Source of the DNA: Mercurialis annua
Taxonomy: Eukaryota > Streptophyta > Magnoliopsida > Malpighiales > Euphorbiaceae
Assembly (NCBI RefSeq): GCF_937616625.2
Contig: NC_065570.1
Location: 64,259,665 to 64,323,664 of the forward strand
Reading direction: 5' to 3'
Length of the DNA: 64,000 nucleotides
Below, piece after piece: positions 23,311-35,950 of the stretch. Below the pieces are notes generated by a model. The model did no database searches. It was not told where the DNA came from and was given only the letters and a program-made list of their open reading frames with translations. Every line of letters begins with the position of its first letter. Positions within the stretch are counted from its first letter, which is position 1. The position numbers and the translations under genes were made by a program.

Positions 23311-23971
23311 TTTTATAATATTTTAAACAATGAGATCAAGCTATAAAATTGAAACGTTAAAGTTTGTTTTTTTAATATATATGTAATTGTCTGAACTTAG
23401 TTGTAACCTTCCAATATACTATCATTCATGAAAAAAATTGATTAAATATTTTTTTGATATATATTAAATATTTGTTTTGAAACGATTTTTTTTTTGGAAT
23501 AAAAAAAAAAGCAAGCCACAAATTGTGAGTAGAAGGGACTACAAACAAACTGCTCTAGCAAAAGGCTCAGAGCATATACAATCCGTTGAAAAACACAGAG
23601 GCTAAACTACGGAAGACGTCATTTCTGGAATTAATAAGATTAATTTACTCTTTTTACTTTTCTCTATTTATTCTTTTAACTTTTTATTATTGTCAATAAT
23701 AAAATTTAATTTAAAGATAATCATAGTTATAATTTATATTTATATTAAATTAAAATAAATATAAATTACAGTAATTTTTTTTTTAAAATTCATCAAATCT
23801 CATTAAATGAATTATGAAACAATTACATTTATAAAAAATTCAGAATAATTTGAAGTTAAATCCGATAACTTGACATGGAACCTACAACATACTGTCTGAT
23901 TCACAGATTTTATTTACAAAAATAAAAAATAAATTATTAACTGATTCTCCAATTAAGTGCAATCTTCAATT
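23311..23971. other. Unassigned AT-rich DNA
   Basis: No gene or clear element seen; mostly A/T runs. Confidence 0.5.
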
Positions 23972-23980
23972 TATCTTCAA

Positions 23981-25382
23981 GGCTTAATTACCAAAAAATG
24001 CCAAACCTATACGTTTTGTGTCAATTATAGCCAAACCTTTAAAAATCACCAGATTTAGCCAAATCTTATATGTTCTGTTTCTTTTTTAGCCATTTTTGAA
24101 TCGAACCGGTTTTTTTGACACCGTGTCGTCCACGTCACCGCCAACTAAGCAATTGGTTGGCATGTCAGCTGAAATATTTAAATAAGGTTTGGCTATAACT
24201 GACACAAAATGCATAGGTTTGGCATTTTTTGATGAATAAAACTAATTTTAAAATTAAATAATTAAATGATTAATTATATTATAATAAAATTCATATATAT
24301 TTAAAAAATAATATTTTTATTTAACGCTAATTAAAATTAATTTATTTTTACTAAATTTAAATAATTATAATATTTGTTTTACATATTTGAGGGATATATA
24401 ATTAATTTAAATTTTAATAAAAACAAAAAATGTCATATTCATCTTAAAATTTATTTTTTTAAATTCCAGTCGTCGATTCTTTGACACCGCCGCCGTTTGA
24501 GACCCAATTGTTCGTCTTCCGACGAACAATCTGAGAGTAATATACACAACAAACATACGACAGTGTTCATAAGTCAACTACACACATATAAATATAAAAA
24601 TAATTACTGAATAAACTGTTTATTTAAAGGACGAGTTTAATTATTTTTTCATTTTTTTTCTTTTAAAAGTGAAGTTCATTGTGGTGTAATCAATATATAT
24701 CATGATGTTTATAAGCATAAACGCATATGTCATTTTACTCGGCATAACCAAAAAATTACCTTAATTTATAAATAACTGTTTTATTTATTACCTAAATCCA
24801 GTCATAACAAAATCTCAACAACATTAAAAATACTAAATCAAGTTCAAAATCATCATAAACATTAAATCCTTTCACCAAATTTAATTCAATATTAATTCCT
24901 AAGTAATACGTTAATTCATTTTTTTAATTACATATTCATTAAAATTTATTATAATATAAATTTATTAGATTTAATTAGGTTTAATAAAAAATTAAAATTA
25001 ATTTTAATTAGTATTAAATAGGAAATATTAATTATTTTTAAATATATATATAAATTTCATAAATGATATAATTAATTTACTAATTATTAAATTTAAAAAT
25101 TGGCTTGAATTTAAAATTAGGTTTATTCACCCAAAAAATACCAAACCTATATTTTTTGTGTCAGTTATAGCCAAACCTTATTTAAATATTTCAGCTGTCA
25201 GGCCAGCCAATTACTTAGTTGGCGGTGACATGGACGACACGGTGTCAAAAAAACCGGTTCGATTTAAAAATGGCTAAAAAAGAAACAGAACATATAAGGT
25301 TTGGCTAAATCTGGTGATTTTTAAAGGTTTGGCTATAATTGACACAAAACGTATAGGTTTGGTATTTTTTGGTGATTAAGCC
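23981..25382. mobile_element. Mutator-like fold-back element, 1402 bp
   Basis: Ends are inverted copies starting GGCTTAATTACCAAAAAATG and extending at least 260 bp, more loosely about 420 bp. It is flanked by a perfect 9-bp target duplication TATCTTCAA at 23972-23980 and 25383-25391. Long inverted repeats plus a 9-bp duplication identify a Mutator-like element. The centre (about 24430-24940) has no transposase; it contains a GC-richer block near 24470-24535 (CACCGCCGCCGTTTGAG). Confidence 0.92.
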
Positions 25383-25391
25383 TATCTTCAA

Positions 25392-26177
25392 TCAAACATC
25401 TTCAAAGCACCCGATTCAATCACCACCTGATAAACCTTCATATAAAAGGGACAACAAAACTTTCACAAAAAAAACAACAAACCTTTCACATAAAAAGGAC
25501 AACAAACATTTCAATAAAAAAATGACAACAACAAAATTTCAAATAAAAAAGACAAATAATAAAAAATAAATTAAACTAATATAACTCGTAAATGATTTTA
25601 TTTTTTTGTTGAAAGATCTTCGATTTATCTTTGCCGTTCGTTTTACTTCATCAAGAAAAATAATAAAAAAGAATTGGCTATTTATTATATTTTATGAAAT
25701 AAAAATAGCATAAATAAAGGGACGACTACCGTCAACGGTAAAATTAAACTATTGACGCCTGTTATAAAAAAACAAGAAAAAAGCTTTAGACGGTTAGGAT
25801 TTTTGAGAGAGAAAAGAAAGTGCAGGGTTTGTTTGTTTTTTTCTATAGCAATGTTAATAATAAATATAAGTTAATAAATAAAAATAATACATATATTGAA
25901 CAAATGACATGAAAACATAATAAAACAACCTGTTAAACTGGAAATCAAAACCAAAATCTGATAACCTGATCATGGATAAAACTTTAAAAATTTGATTAGA
26001 CTAGTCGATGACTAATTTTTTTACGATTCTGACTAGTGCTTTTCAGTTTCTTCTGATTGTTGCACCGGTTTAATTTAAATAAATTTTAAAAATTAAAAAA
26101 CATAATTAATGAATATTTTTGAGACCGATCAAACCGATCGCGTCTTAATTGTATAAGAATGTAATTTACATAACCGA
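25392..26177. other. Unassigned A-rich DNA
   Basis: A-rich stretch with repeated ACAAACCTTTCA/ACAACAAA units at 25440-25560, then AT-rich DNA. The 66-codon frame at 25369-25569 follows the A-rich repeats and is not credible as a gene. Confidence 0.5.
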
Positions 26178-28740
26178 TGAAACACTATAAAAATCTCACA
26201 TCGCCAAGGAAAGGAAAGACTCACACAGTTACCTATAAAAACATAACAGTGGTCGCTTAAAAGGATATGTTATATTCATTTCTATTAAGTCCACTATTAC
26301 CTACCTAATATACCCTTACTGACTTTAGTATTAGAATGGACTCGAGGCCCAAGCCCAAAATCCATCTTTTTAGCTATGTTTCACATACCACTAGACATCC
26401 CGATATGCCCAAAGCCGTAATTTCCATTCTCGGATCCATCGTTTGGCGCCACATGTCGAAATTTTTTTCTTCCAAAAATAACTATATTCTATTGATCTAA
26501 CTGAGAAATGGCTAGTGAACTCGAAAGCCAAAATAAACCACCCACATGCCAAAATGCCAACACAGACGACAACACAAAAACAAAGAGAGAAATGGAAGCA
26601 CGAACGCAGATATCGTCCGCACAAATGGGAATAACCGGAAGCAAAAGTATTTGGGAAGAAAGTAACATGGTTACAGCGAAACAATATAAGCGAAGTCGAC
26701 AAATCACATAAGTAACCTTGTACCATATGGGCGCAGGAAATGAAGTGATAACCGGAGAAGAAGCATTAGTAATTAAGGCAAAAGAAGATGGAAAACGGGT
26801 ACAAAGAGTATCTATAGATCATAAAAATTGCGACGAACATAGTAACATGGACCACATATCGAAGCATAGATGGAAGCATAATAAGGATTCGGATATAACC
26901 GGTAAAGGAATTGGGGGAGCAAGTCTACATTTGATGGGTACTACCAACTTCCAGCTTCAACTGAAAAGCGTAGATGGGGTAGAGAAGGTAGTAGCAACCT
27001 CCTTTCACATGTTCGATAGAAAACTCGAAGCGGATGCACCAGCTACTGCCCTTGAACTTCCAGCCAAGCAGATGTCACGGGTAGCAGGAGGAATAGATCT
27101 GGTCCCCGAGGGATTGGAAAAAACACTAATGGAGAAGATCTAACAGGAACCAAAGGAGGAGAGGCACCGGAAGAGTCCTTGGGGGAAGATTAACATCTGC
27201 AGGTTGGATAGGCTACGACTTCTTTACAATAAGCGTACCCCCTTGGCTCTCACGATGATGTTTTTAGAAGTTTTAGGCACCTGCGCCTGGAAAACAAAAA
27301 CGATAGGAAGAGACAAGTGATCACCTGTAACACTCACAAAACGATAGGAAGAGACAAGTGATCACCTGTAACACTCACAAGAACAAATACATTTAAGAAC
27401 AAGGACAACGATAAATTACAAAATCATCCATGGGGAAATACCAACCTGAGGACCAACGTCTTCCACAGAAGGATCGGCGTGAGAAGCCCGACGCCATACA
27501 TAATCGTTGATATACGAAATATAGGACAAAAAATTCTCAACTAAAAAATAGCAACCTGATTCATCACCGATTGCTCCTCAGGGCTGGGATTCAGAAGGGT
27601 TTTACTGGCCACAGACAAGCACCGTACAGAAGGTCCTAGCGAGTAACTGGGATGAGAAATAAAAGAACTTGTCTTTCTATTTCTTTAGAGAGTCTGGGAT
27701 ATCCTTGAATAACTTCTTACTAGATTTAAACTTCAGAGTAAAGAAAGGAATCTCCTTTCGGCGAAAGGGTTGTTAAGCTAGTAACCGAGGCGGTCCAAGG
27801 TTAACTCTTCCCCCACACAAAAAATGAAGGGACTTTAGGCAGATGATGTAGCAAATAGCAATGGGGTGTAATTAAGAAACATCAATACCTCAAAAGATCA
27901 CAAACGAAAAGGATAAGAGGATCTAAGGGGTGGTGAAGGCTAGCCAGCAATTGTTCTTCGAAAAGAAAAGAATGCCTTGGGGAAGGGAGGTATTAGGAAA
28001 ACCCCATCGTTAGGCAGAAGGAGGCGGTAATCTTTTAGAAAACCATAAAAATCTTGAAATCCCATAAGCATTTTTGGTTGTAGAACATGGGAACATTTTT
28101 TAAGATCCATAATGGCCTTGGAAAAACCTTCAGACATGATTCAAGAAGAAATAGGAGATAGTAAAATCAGGGAAAAGGTGAAAGAAGAAAAAAGACAATA
28201 AAAAAAGATAAAGAGCGAAATTAGAAGAATAAATAAGTTTAGTAAGAAATAATGACAAAACCAGACACTGAAGGTTTTTGTTGGAAAATTTTGAATAAAA
28301 AAAATGAAACGGCGACATGACCTGAAAGAGTGACGAGCGCATTAATTGAGACATGACAGCCTGTCAGCAAGACAAGCATAGAAAAAGAGAGAAAAACTTC
28401 TTTTCTCAAAACTGAACCTGATTCCACTAATCTGTATCACCAAGAGTTAAATATAAATATCTAAGAAAAAACAAATTAAGGGGATTAATGATGGAACACT
28501 ATAAAAATTCCACATCGCCAAAAAAAGAAATGGCTTACACAATTGCCTATAAAAACAGATTAGTGAACGTTATATTCGTTTCTATTCAGTCCACCATTAC
28601 CTACATAATATACCCTTACTGACTTTAGCATCAGGGTGATTTTGAGCCAAGGTCCAAAATCCATCTTCTTAGTTACGCTTCAGGTACCACCGAACATCCA
28701 AATACGCGTAGAGCCGCAATCTCCATTCTCGAATCCATCA
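26178..28740 (+). mobile_element. Small non-autonomous LTR element (candidate)
   Basis: Direct repeats 26178-26440 and 28492-28740 share AACACTATAAAAAT, CACATCGCCA, CCCTTACTGACTTTAG, AAATCCATCTT and ATTCTCG.ATCCATC, at roughly 80% identity by eye. A purine tract (AAGGGGATTA) precedes the second repeat. The interior has two short plus-strand frames (26508-26711 and 26718-27143) separated by a stop, without recognisable pol motifs, and a 41-bp tandem duplication near 27300-27380. A target duplication is not certain. Old, probably inactive. Confidence 0.65.
26718..27143 (+). CDS. Unrecognised 141-aa ORF inside the small LTR element
   Basis: A hydrophilic frame starting MYHMGAGNEV with no zinc knuckle or known domain. 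It follows a 67-codon frame (26508-26711, MASELESQNK) after one stop in the same general context, as if a gag-like gene had decayed. Could also be chance. I give no function. Confidence 0.25.
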   Translation: MYHMGAGNEVITGEEALVIKAKEDGKRVQRVSIDHKNCDEHSNMDHISKHRWKHNKDSDITGKGIGGASLHLMGTTNFQLQLKSVDGVEKVVATSFHMFDRKLEADAPATALELPAKQMSRVAGGIDLVPEGLEKTLMEKI

Positions 28741-30355
28741 GTAACCATTATGATTTATTTTTTTTATTTTCAATTTAATTATTAAGTTTATTAAATTATT
28801 ATATATAGTATTTATTAAAAGATGGAAAACTGAAATAACATTTTAAGGATATAGTTTTAACCTAGATACAATTTTAATATAAATATAAAAATTAAAATAA
28901 ATATATAAATATATTCCTATTAAACCTACAAAATCCTCTATAATATATTACAATCACTAGTTTAATACAAAAAAAAATTCAAACACTTAAATAAACAGAA
29001 TAAAAATATAAAGAGCTAAAGAGAAAATTCCAAAACGTTTTGACATCATTAGTATAATTTTTCCTTAGATAATAAATAATAAAAAATTATTGAAATTAAA
29101 TCTAGTTATTAGCATCTAATAGCATCTAATTTGGTTAGTTATTAGTATTTGAGATGATTTTATATCAGTCTAAACAACTGACTGCGATCAAACTATAAAT
29201 GTTTTTGTGAACAACCAAACCCCCAACGTCTCGTTTATAAATCAAAATCGGAGTATGGCTATTCACTGTTTAAGACGTTAAGGGCATATTTGAACCTTTT
29301 CAGACGTTAAGGGCTCACTTGATCCTGTAGTTAAACTTTAGGGACATAAAGGACTATTTTTCTCTTTTTTTTTTATATTTTTTAATCATGAGATAGCATC
29401 TAATTAGGTTAGTTATTAGTATTTGAGATTATTTAAATTAGTCTAAACAACTGGCTGCGCTGAGGCACTAAATTGAAACCTCAGAAATGTATTTGGAGAG
29501 TCTTATTTACTCAAAAACATTTTTAGGAAGACTGGCAAAATAAATTCCAAAATTTCATGTTAGCAGCGATTTAATCCTAATATTAAAATTATCACAAAAC
29601 AAATCTCAACCTTTCCCTATTTTGCGTAGGTGACATGTTGGGTTGTTAGGTTATGAACAGTGTGGCAAGACTTCTAAACATAGCCCTTTTTTGAATTTGT
29701 ATTTGAAAAAACGGTGTCGTTTTGATCAAAACAAAATCGATTAGTTTTGAACAAAACGGTACCGTTCTTCTTTTTCTAACCTAAACACCTAACATGAAAT
29801 ATGCAAACTCGCTCTTATTCTTTAAATTCATTTTCTTTCTTATTCGGCTTCAAATTCTTTCCAGAAATTAAAATTAGACTATAAATTGTAAAAATAGAAA
29901 AGGTTGGAATTTGTTTTGTAACGATTTGAATATTAAAATTAAATCGCTACAAACAAAAAAATATTAACATTTATATATTCCCAATATTCTTTTTTTTATA
30001 TCAATTGGGAATAGAGAAATTAATTCCATATTGAAGGAAATTGAATATTCGAATGTCATAACTTAAGATATGATGGGAATGGATATGGTACTTTGCGGAG
30101 ATTCTCATTAAGTTCCTTGAATTAAGGACAAGTTGACTTTAGCACTTATAAATTAATAATAGTCATGATCATAGCAAAGTGATGAATCATGATGATGGGG
30201 ATTTATTAGAGAAAATAAACATACTTAGAAATTGATCATACTTAGTCAGTGGGACGCCTATTTAGGTAACACGTACGATAAGATTGAGATAGGGTCTAAC
30301 CAGACCGACGCGGATTAGGATTCTGTCAGGAATTGCATATTAAATTTCCTGGATT
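28741..30355. other. AT-rich spacer with a short direct repeat
   Basis: No gene seen. A block with GGTTAGTTATTAGTATTTGAG and TCTAAACAACTG occurs at about 29130-29185 and again at 29405-29455. Segments near 29530-29640 and 29880-29950 resemble the MITE-like DNA at 22950-23050. Confidence 0.5.
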
Positions 30356-30359
30356 AGTG

Positions 30360-31330
30360 AACTTATCTATTATTATATAAAAGATATTAAATTTTATTTT
30401 ATTATAAAACAGTCATTGAATTATAACTTTTGTTATAAAGTGGTTCACCTATATAAAACGGCGTCATTTTTTTGACGTGGCAAGCTAAATTTACAAAAAA
30501 GATACATAATTCAATGACCTTTTTGTTATAAAAGGTATAACTAGGTGATTTTTTTTTTTGTAATTCACGAAAAATTTAGTATCTTTTTTATAACAACATA
30601 AACCTTTATGTAATAGAAGATATAATTTGGTGACCTTTTTGTAATAAAAGGTAGGCCTAATGTCTTAAAAAAACCCCGACCTTTTAGCCCCTTTTCAATC
30701 ATACCCTGACGTTGAAAATTTGTCAATTTTACCCTATTTTGCATTTTTGTGTTTCAATTGTACCCTGAAAAATTATATTAACGTCTTTTGCGTTTGGAAA
30801 TTTGTTTAAAACATTCTCCATGTCTCGCATATATTAATTGTATATTTTAAAATTTATTTAAATTTAGTTAAATAAATTAAGAATTTAAATTAGTGTTAAT
30901 TTGATTATGGTTTTTAGTTAGTTTTTAAAAATAAAGGACTAATTTGTACTTTTTTGAATAAAAAAGAATTTAATTTCATGTTTAGACTTAATTAATTGAA
31001 TGATTTCATCATTTAAGTAAAAAAATTAACAAAAATTAAAATATTGGGGTACAATTGAAAACAAAAAATTTAAAAGTGGGTAAAATTGACAAATTTTCAA
31101 CGTCGGGGTGGAATTGAAAAAAAGTTTAAAGGTGAGGGGTTTTTGAGTGATTAGTCCTAAAAGGTATAACCCGGTGACCTTTTTTATAATTCACGAAAAG
31201 TTTAGTATCTTTTTTGTAACAACATAAACCTTTATGTAATAGAAGATATAATTTGGTGACCTTTTTGTAACAAATTAAAGTTTAGTATCATTTGTGTAAT
31301 AATAGGTAAGTTCAGTGACTCATAGTATAA
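30360..31330. repeat. AT-rich interspersed repeat, split by a MITE
   Basis: Same family as 16500-16870. The parts 30360-30653 and 31158-31330 are continuous once the inserted element at 30654-31157 is removed. Confidence 0.65.
30654..31157. mobile_element. Mutator-like MITE, 504 bp
   Basis: Inverted ends: GGCCTAATG and a CCCCGACCTTTTAGCCCC block, mirrored by GGTGAGGGGTTTTTGAGTGA then TTAGTCC. A perfect 9-bp target duplication TAAAAGGTA lies at 30645-30653 and 31158-31166. No coding capacity. Confidence 0.9.
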
Positions 31331-31469
31331 TATCCCTCAGGAATTAGTGGATATGAAAGAAATTTTTTTTTATTTGTTTTTTAAATGTGAAATATATTAA
31401 AAAAATTACCGTACTCTAAACTATTTATTTTTACTTATTGAATGTGTAAAGTGTGGTGAGAATACTCAA

Positions 31470-31660
31470 ATAGTGGGCAGCTCGCAATATGATATTGCGG
31501 GCTGCTCACTCTTCGAGATTCCCTGCCATGTGGCAGGAAATCTGGACCAGCAGGCCGCAATATGTAATCACCCTGCTTATTGTTAATCAGGGTGATTAGC
31601 ACCAGCCTGCAATATCATATTGCGGGCTGGTTGTTCAGCCCGTAATATGGGCCCAGGCAC
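31470..31660. repeat. Cluster of palindromes with CGCAATAT motifs
   Basis: 29-nt near-palindromes lie at 31477-31505 and 31602-31630; both have CCGCAATAT-type arms. Between them are CCTGCC...GGCAGG near 31523-31538 and a stem formed by TAATCACCCTG and CAGGGTGATTA near 31566-31598. Half-copies (GGCCGCAATATG, CCCGTAATATGGGCCC) flank them. GC content is far above the surroundings. Identity unknown. Confidence 0.75.
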
Positions 31661-31927
31661 AATTTCAAAAGTTATTTCGCCTGAGACACAAATCTGGAAA
31701 TACAATAGGAAAGGGGGACTAATTATGTCAAAAACCCCTATTTTCTTGCATTTTCTGACATTTTTGCACTACTGCAATTGCACCCGGCCCGTGCTGAACC
31801 GAAAACTTCCAAAACACAGTCCGAGAGCCGTCACAGATGACAACACCATTAAGTAAGACTGCGGCGGCGACGTCCTTTTTCTGATTGATGTCGTTGATGA
31901 CGACACCACTTCTTGTTGTCCCGTACA
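31661..31927. other. Spacer next to the right arm
   Basis: Mixed-composition DNA with a 78-codon frame (31620-31856) that begins in the palindrome cluster. No recognised domain. It contains GGGGGACTAATTATGTCAAA near 31705, a MITE-end-like phrase. Confidence 0.4.
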
Positions 31928-32092
31928 ACACGTGATTTTACAGTTTGTACGGTTCGCAAAATTGATGCTTCTGTAATTCAATCACGAAAAACATATATGC
32001 GTAGTTGCGGTAAAAAAATATTTGGTCGTTTTCCGGCGGCGTTGTGGTATAATTGTGACTTTCGCTAAACGTTAAAAAATACAACATCATCT

Positions 32093-32227
32093 TCAAAGAT
32101 AGGATGGTGTCGTATCCCGAGTTGGTCCGAATTTAACTTTCCGGCCACGTTTTGATTGGCTATTAACAGTAAATTTAATACTGCCTTTCTTCATATTCCA
32201 TTTGCTTCTCTCATATATTCAGCTTCA
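32093..32227 (-). pseudogene. Relic NRT2 C-terminal tail (right arm)
   Basis: Mirror copy of 21484-21618, with the same in-frame stop and the same terminal TGA. Its presence in both arms dates it before the duplication. Confidence 0.85.
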
Positions 32228-32561
32228 TTAATTTTTCTATTACAATTTAAGTCCAAATTTTTAATTTTAATAATTTTTAACTGTTTTTTATCTAATAATG
32301 ATGAGTACATGTGAAACTTTGACAATTTATGGGATGTGAGAGTATCATAATAAACATTTGCATTTGCAAAATCCTTGATTTATTTTGTATCAGAATCATA
32401 TGGATAATCCATTAGATTCTTATTGATATACAAAAACAAAAGCAAGATCGAATAAGAAAATAAAAGAAAAAACGAAAGCAAAAACAAGAATCCTATATTA
32501 GTACAAATATAAGTGTTCATTTTAGAAATATCAGTAACACACACCATTAATTTTTCATTCC

Positions 32562-34663
32562 TCAAACACGGGACGGTGTTGTATCTGGAGTTGGTGCAGA
32601 GGCAACTTTCCGGCCACGTTCCGATCGGCTATTCTCAGCAAATTTAATACTACCTTGATGCATACCCTTTTGCTTCTCTTCTTCATTCCATTCAGCTTCG
32701 TAATAATGTTCTTCAGTTGCTCTTTTAGCATCATTAGATGCCGGCAGGAACATTCCACCCCATTGCGGGAAGTAGACGAGTGTCACCGGCATAGTACAAG
32801 CCACGATCATAATCCCCATTAAGGATAAACCTGTTGATGTTGAGTATCTTGTGCTTGAAAAAAATATTAGTTGAGTTAACCCCGAACCGAAGTTTCCTCC
32901 GGCTCCGGTCAATCCCGAGATGATTCCGAGAGATCGTCTAGAAATGAAGGGGATAATACCGAACGTTGCTCCACACGCTGCCTGGGCTCCGATTGAGAAG
33001 AGAATCATAGCTAATACCGCAATGGGAAGCGAGTTTGCTCGACCGAGCCAAATACAGAAAGCTCCACCTAGGGTTTGAAGAATCCATAGAACCCATAATC
33101 TTCCTCTCATGCCGAAGTATCTGGCGGCATAATCCGAGGCGAATCCTCCGAAAGGACGAGCGATAAGATTTGCCATACCGAATGTTGCAGCAATTATTCC
33201 AGCAGTGTGAAGCTTGAGATTGAACCTGTAGTTCATTTTATAAAAATCTTAGTACAAATAGTACAAGTATTTAATCAATTTCACTTCAATCAATAGTAAC
33301 TCGTCACTTTTTGATCTATAAAACGATCAAGTAATATTTTTAAAATATACTGTCACGCCGATCTTCATATTAATATCCACCTGACATCACATTTTATATA
33401 GCAGTATATTTTTAAAATATATTTATTGTCATATTCACCTTAATTCGATATGATAAATTTTAAAATATATTGACTTAAAATAAAATTAAAATTGCAATAC
33501 CACTATAAATTAAAATTTTAATATGAAATTGAATTACAATATGAATTTAATATCACTCAAGTTTAAAACCCACAAAAATACAAAACGAATAATTACCTGT
33601 CATAGAAATATTCTGCAATAACATTATCTGTGGTGAGCTCAACTCCCATGGAGTAGCCATAGAGAAGGACAAAGATCCAGGTTCTGTAATTTGTGATAGC
33701 ATACCACATAATCTGAACAAATTACAAAAACAACCTTGTTATTACTCGATTAAATTAATTTTGTAAGCATTTATATGGAAACTAAAATATAAAACTCGAC
33801 ACAATATGTTTTGAAATTAAAGTACCAGGAAAGAGATGAATCCAATCAATTACCTTGGAAAACTTATCCTTAGCAATATCACCCTTCTTTTGTAGGGCAC
33901 TAAGGTTCCCATCAGGCAAATCTTGCCCTAAAGTTAAGACCAAAATTCCCATGATAATATGAAGACACCCCGGAACGAAAAATGCAATCCTCCATGCAGT
34001 AAACGGCGTGGCACCAATTCTCTGTATAATATCATAAACCAACGGCATAATCAACTGAGTGGCACCTCCGCCCATGTTCCCCCATCCGGCGGCGGTTCCG
34101 TTAACGGTACCGATGATCTTGCCGTTGAACATAGTACTCATCCAATACTGGCAAGAAACGAAAGTTGCAAGAGAAAATCCAATCATGAACCGGACGGCTA
34201 AGTATCCTCCGGCGGAGGACACGAAAGACATGCAAAACACAGTCGGAGCCGATAACATAATCAGAAAAGCGCAACCGTATCTGGGTCCGAGTAAGTCACA
34301 AATTGCACCCATGGCCAGCCTAGAAAAGATACTGCCGGAAACAGAAGCGACTCCGGCATTTCCGATATCGGCTTTGCTCAGATCAAGATTGTCGCGAATG
34401 ATGGGAACAAGCGGAGCAGCAGCAAAAGTAGAAACAAAACAAGTGCAAAAAGAAATCCAAGAAAGATGAAAAGTTCTCATGTGAGGGTTAGCAAAAGAAA
34501 AAAGCTTGAAAACTTTAGCTTTATGCTCAGAATCGACGGGTAAATCAAATTTTGCAGTGTTGTCAGATGGAACAATGGGTGAAGCAACAGAAAATGCAAA
34601 AGTTTGCTCTCTTCCGGTGACTCCATGCATGGAACTTCCCGGAGATCCTTCAATATCGGCCAT
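32562..34663 (-). CDS. NRT2: High-affinity nitrate transporter, NRT2 family (right copy)
   Basis: Exons on the minus strand are 34663-33854, 33712-33597 and 33225-32562, with the same splice sites as the left copy; joined they give the same 529-aa protein. I saw a synonymous change in a proline codon (CCG left, CCC right, near residue 377) and a C/T change in intron 2, and no coding indel. The gene faces its sister tail to tail across an 11.4-kb interval, the relative orientation also reported for the adjacent Arabidopsis NRT2.1/NRT2.2 pair. Shared promoter sequence suggests shared nitrate- and nitrogen-status control; that is inference from sequence identity, not from recognised binding sites. 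A collapsed or falsely duplicated assembly is unlikely, because the two loci carry different transposon insertions. Confidence 0.97.
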
Positions 34664-34729
34664 TTTAGATATTTCTTGTAGAAGAAGGAAAGAAGGGAGA
34701 TACTGAAAATGGGGTTAGGGTTTTGAGGT

Positions 34730-34738
34730 ATTTATATA
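34730..34738 (-). promoter_or_regulatory. TATA box of right NRT2
   Basis: Mirror of 18973-18981; the same sequence and the same distance to the start codon. Confidence 0.7.
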
Positions 34739-35748
34739 GAATCAGAAGTTGACATTTGTAAAAAAGAATATAGCTAATCAAGTGAGAGATTCATTTGAGT
34801 ATTGTGAGATACTTTGGCCATTTGGAATTAACAAAATAATAAAAACTTGTCTTCGCATCTCATCGTATATCCCAAGGGGCCAACTTGGCTTTTCATTCTT
34901 CTATGAATGAATCATCAAACCCTAACTGGTTTTCATAACTTATAATCAAATGATAATAATAATAATAACAACAATAATAGTTGGGTCCTCATATTCCTAG
35001 CTGTTGGTACTAACATGTTGCAATGAACAAGTTGACTAACGCTCCAAATTCCTTAGGGTCATAATCTATGTTTCACCTCTAAAGTAATTTATGAAATTAA
35101 AAAGATTAAAATTAAAGTAATTTATGTAGCCAACTAATTGGTTTAGTTTGCTTATAAGTTCAGATAGTGGTGGTATACATTTTCGAATAAGCTCATAACA
35201 GCTCACCCCATACTAAATTGCATATATAAAATCAAATTTGAAATAATATTAACCGGATTTTGGATAGATAGAGATAACGTGAATGTATGTTTCTGTTGTT
35301 ATTTGACCATATTCGTACACAAAATGAATTGCTATATACACAACTAGAATATATGATGAAATTGATAATTTTTTTTGATATTTTAGTCTAATAAGATTAT
35401 ATTTTGAGTTAATTATATCTATAAAGTAAAAAGATAAAAAACATTAATTAGTAAAAATAAGATACAGTTAATCATTAGCTTAAAGTTTGTTTTATGAAAT
35501 ATTACTCTATATTTGAAAAACAAAATCGTAATTTTTTTATCAAAAAATTAATAACATAATTTGTTTGATAAGTTTGAATAGATATATATTTTTAAAAAAT
35601 TATGATTTTTTATTTTCAATTTTAAATTAATTTATCATTAAAATAAATTAAGATACTATTTTTTTTATAACTTAAACTCCTCAATTTTTTATTTGCTACT
35701 TCAATTTAATTGATACAAATTATAAGCTTGTCAAACTATTAAATTTTT

Positions 35749-35950
35749 ACCAATGGGAGTTGGTCCAAGTGGTAAGCGGCTTGGTATCGCTTAAACAAGG
35801 TCTCGGGTTCGAGTCCTTGTGAATGCAGAAAATTCCCACTGGAAGACTCACCCACCATGCCAGGTGCGCGACACGGGTCGGATCCGGATTAGTCAGGGCG
35901 AAGCCTTGGAAACCGGATGGGCTTACCAAAAAAAAAAAAAAAAAAAAAAA
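35749..35950 (+). mobile_element. tRNA-derived SINE with poly(A) tail
   Basis: About 180 bp followed by 23 A's. An A-box-like TGGTCCAAGTGG (35761-35772) and a B box GGTTCGAGTCC (35806-35816) show an RNA polymerase III promoter. Target duplication AAACTATTAAATTTTT at 35733-35748 and 35948-35963 (its leading A's merge with the tail). The left arm has the uninterrupted target at about 17961-17976. The reverse-strand ORF here is a shadow. Confidence 0.93.

Noticed and set aside
18973..34738. False duplication of NRT2 by genome assembly
   Set aside because: Different transposon insertions, different outer divergence and an unshared 9.5-kb spacer argue for two real loci; long reads would settle it.
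35749..35950. Possible tRNA gene because of A and B boxes
   Set aside because: No cloverleaf or acceptor stem; poly(A) tail and target duplication show a SINE.
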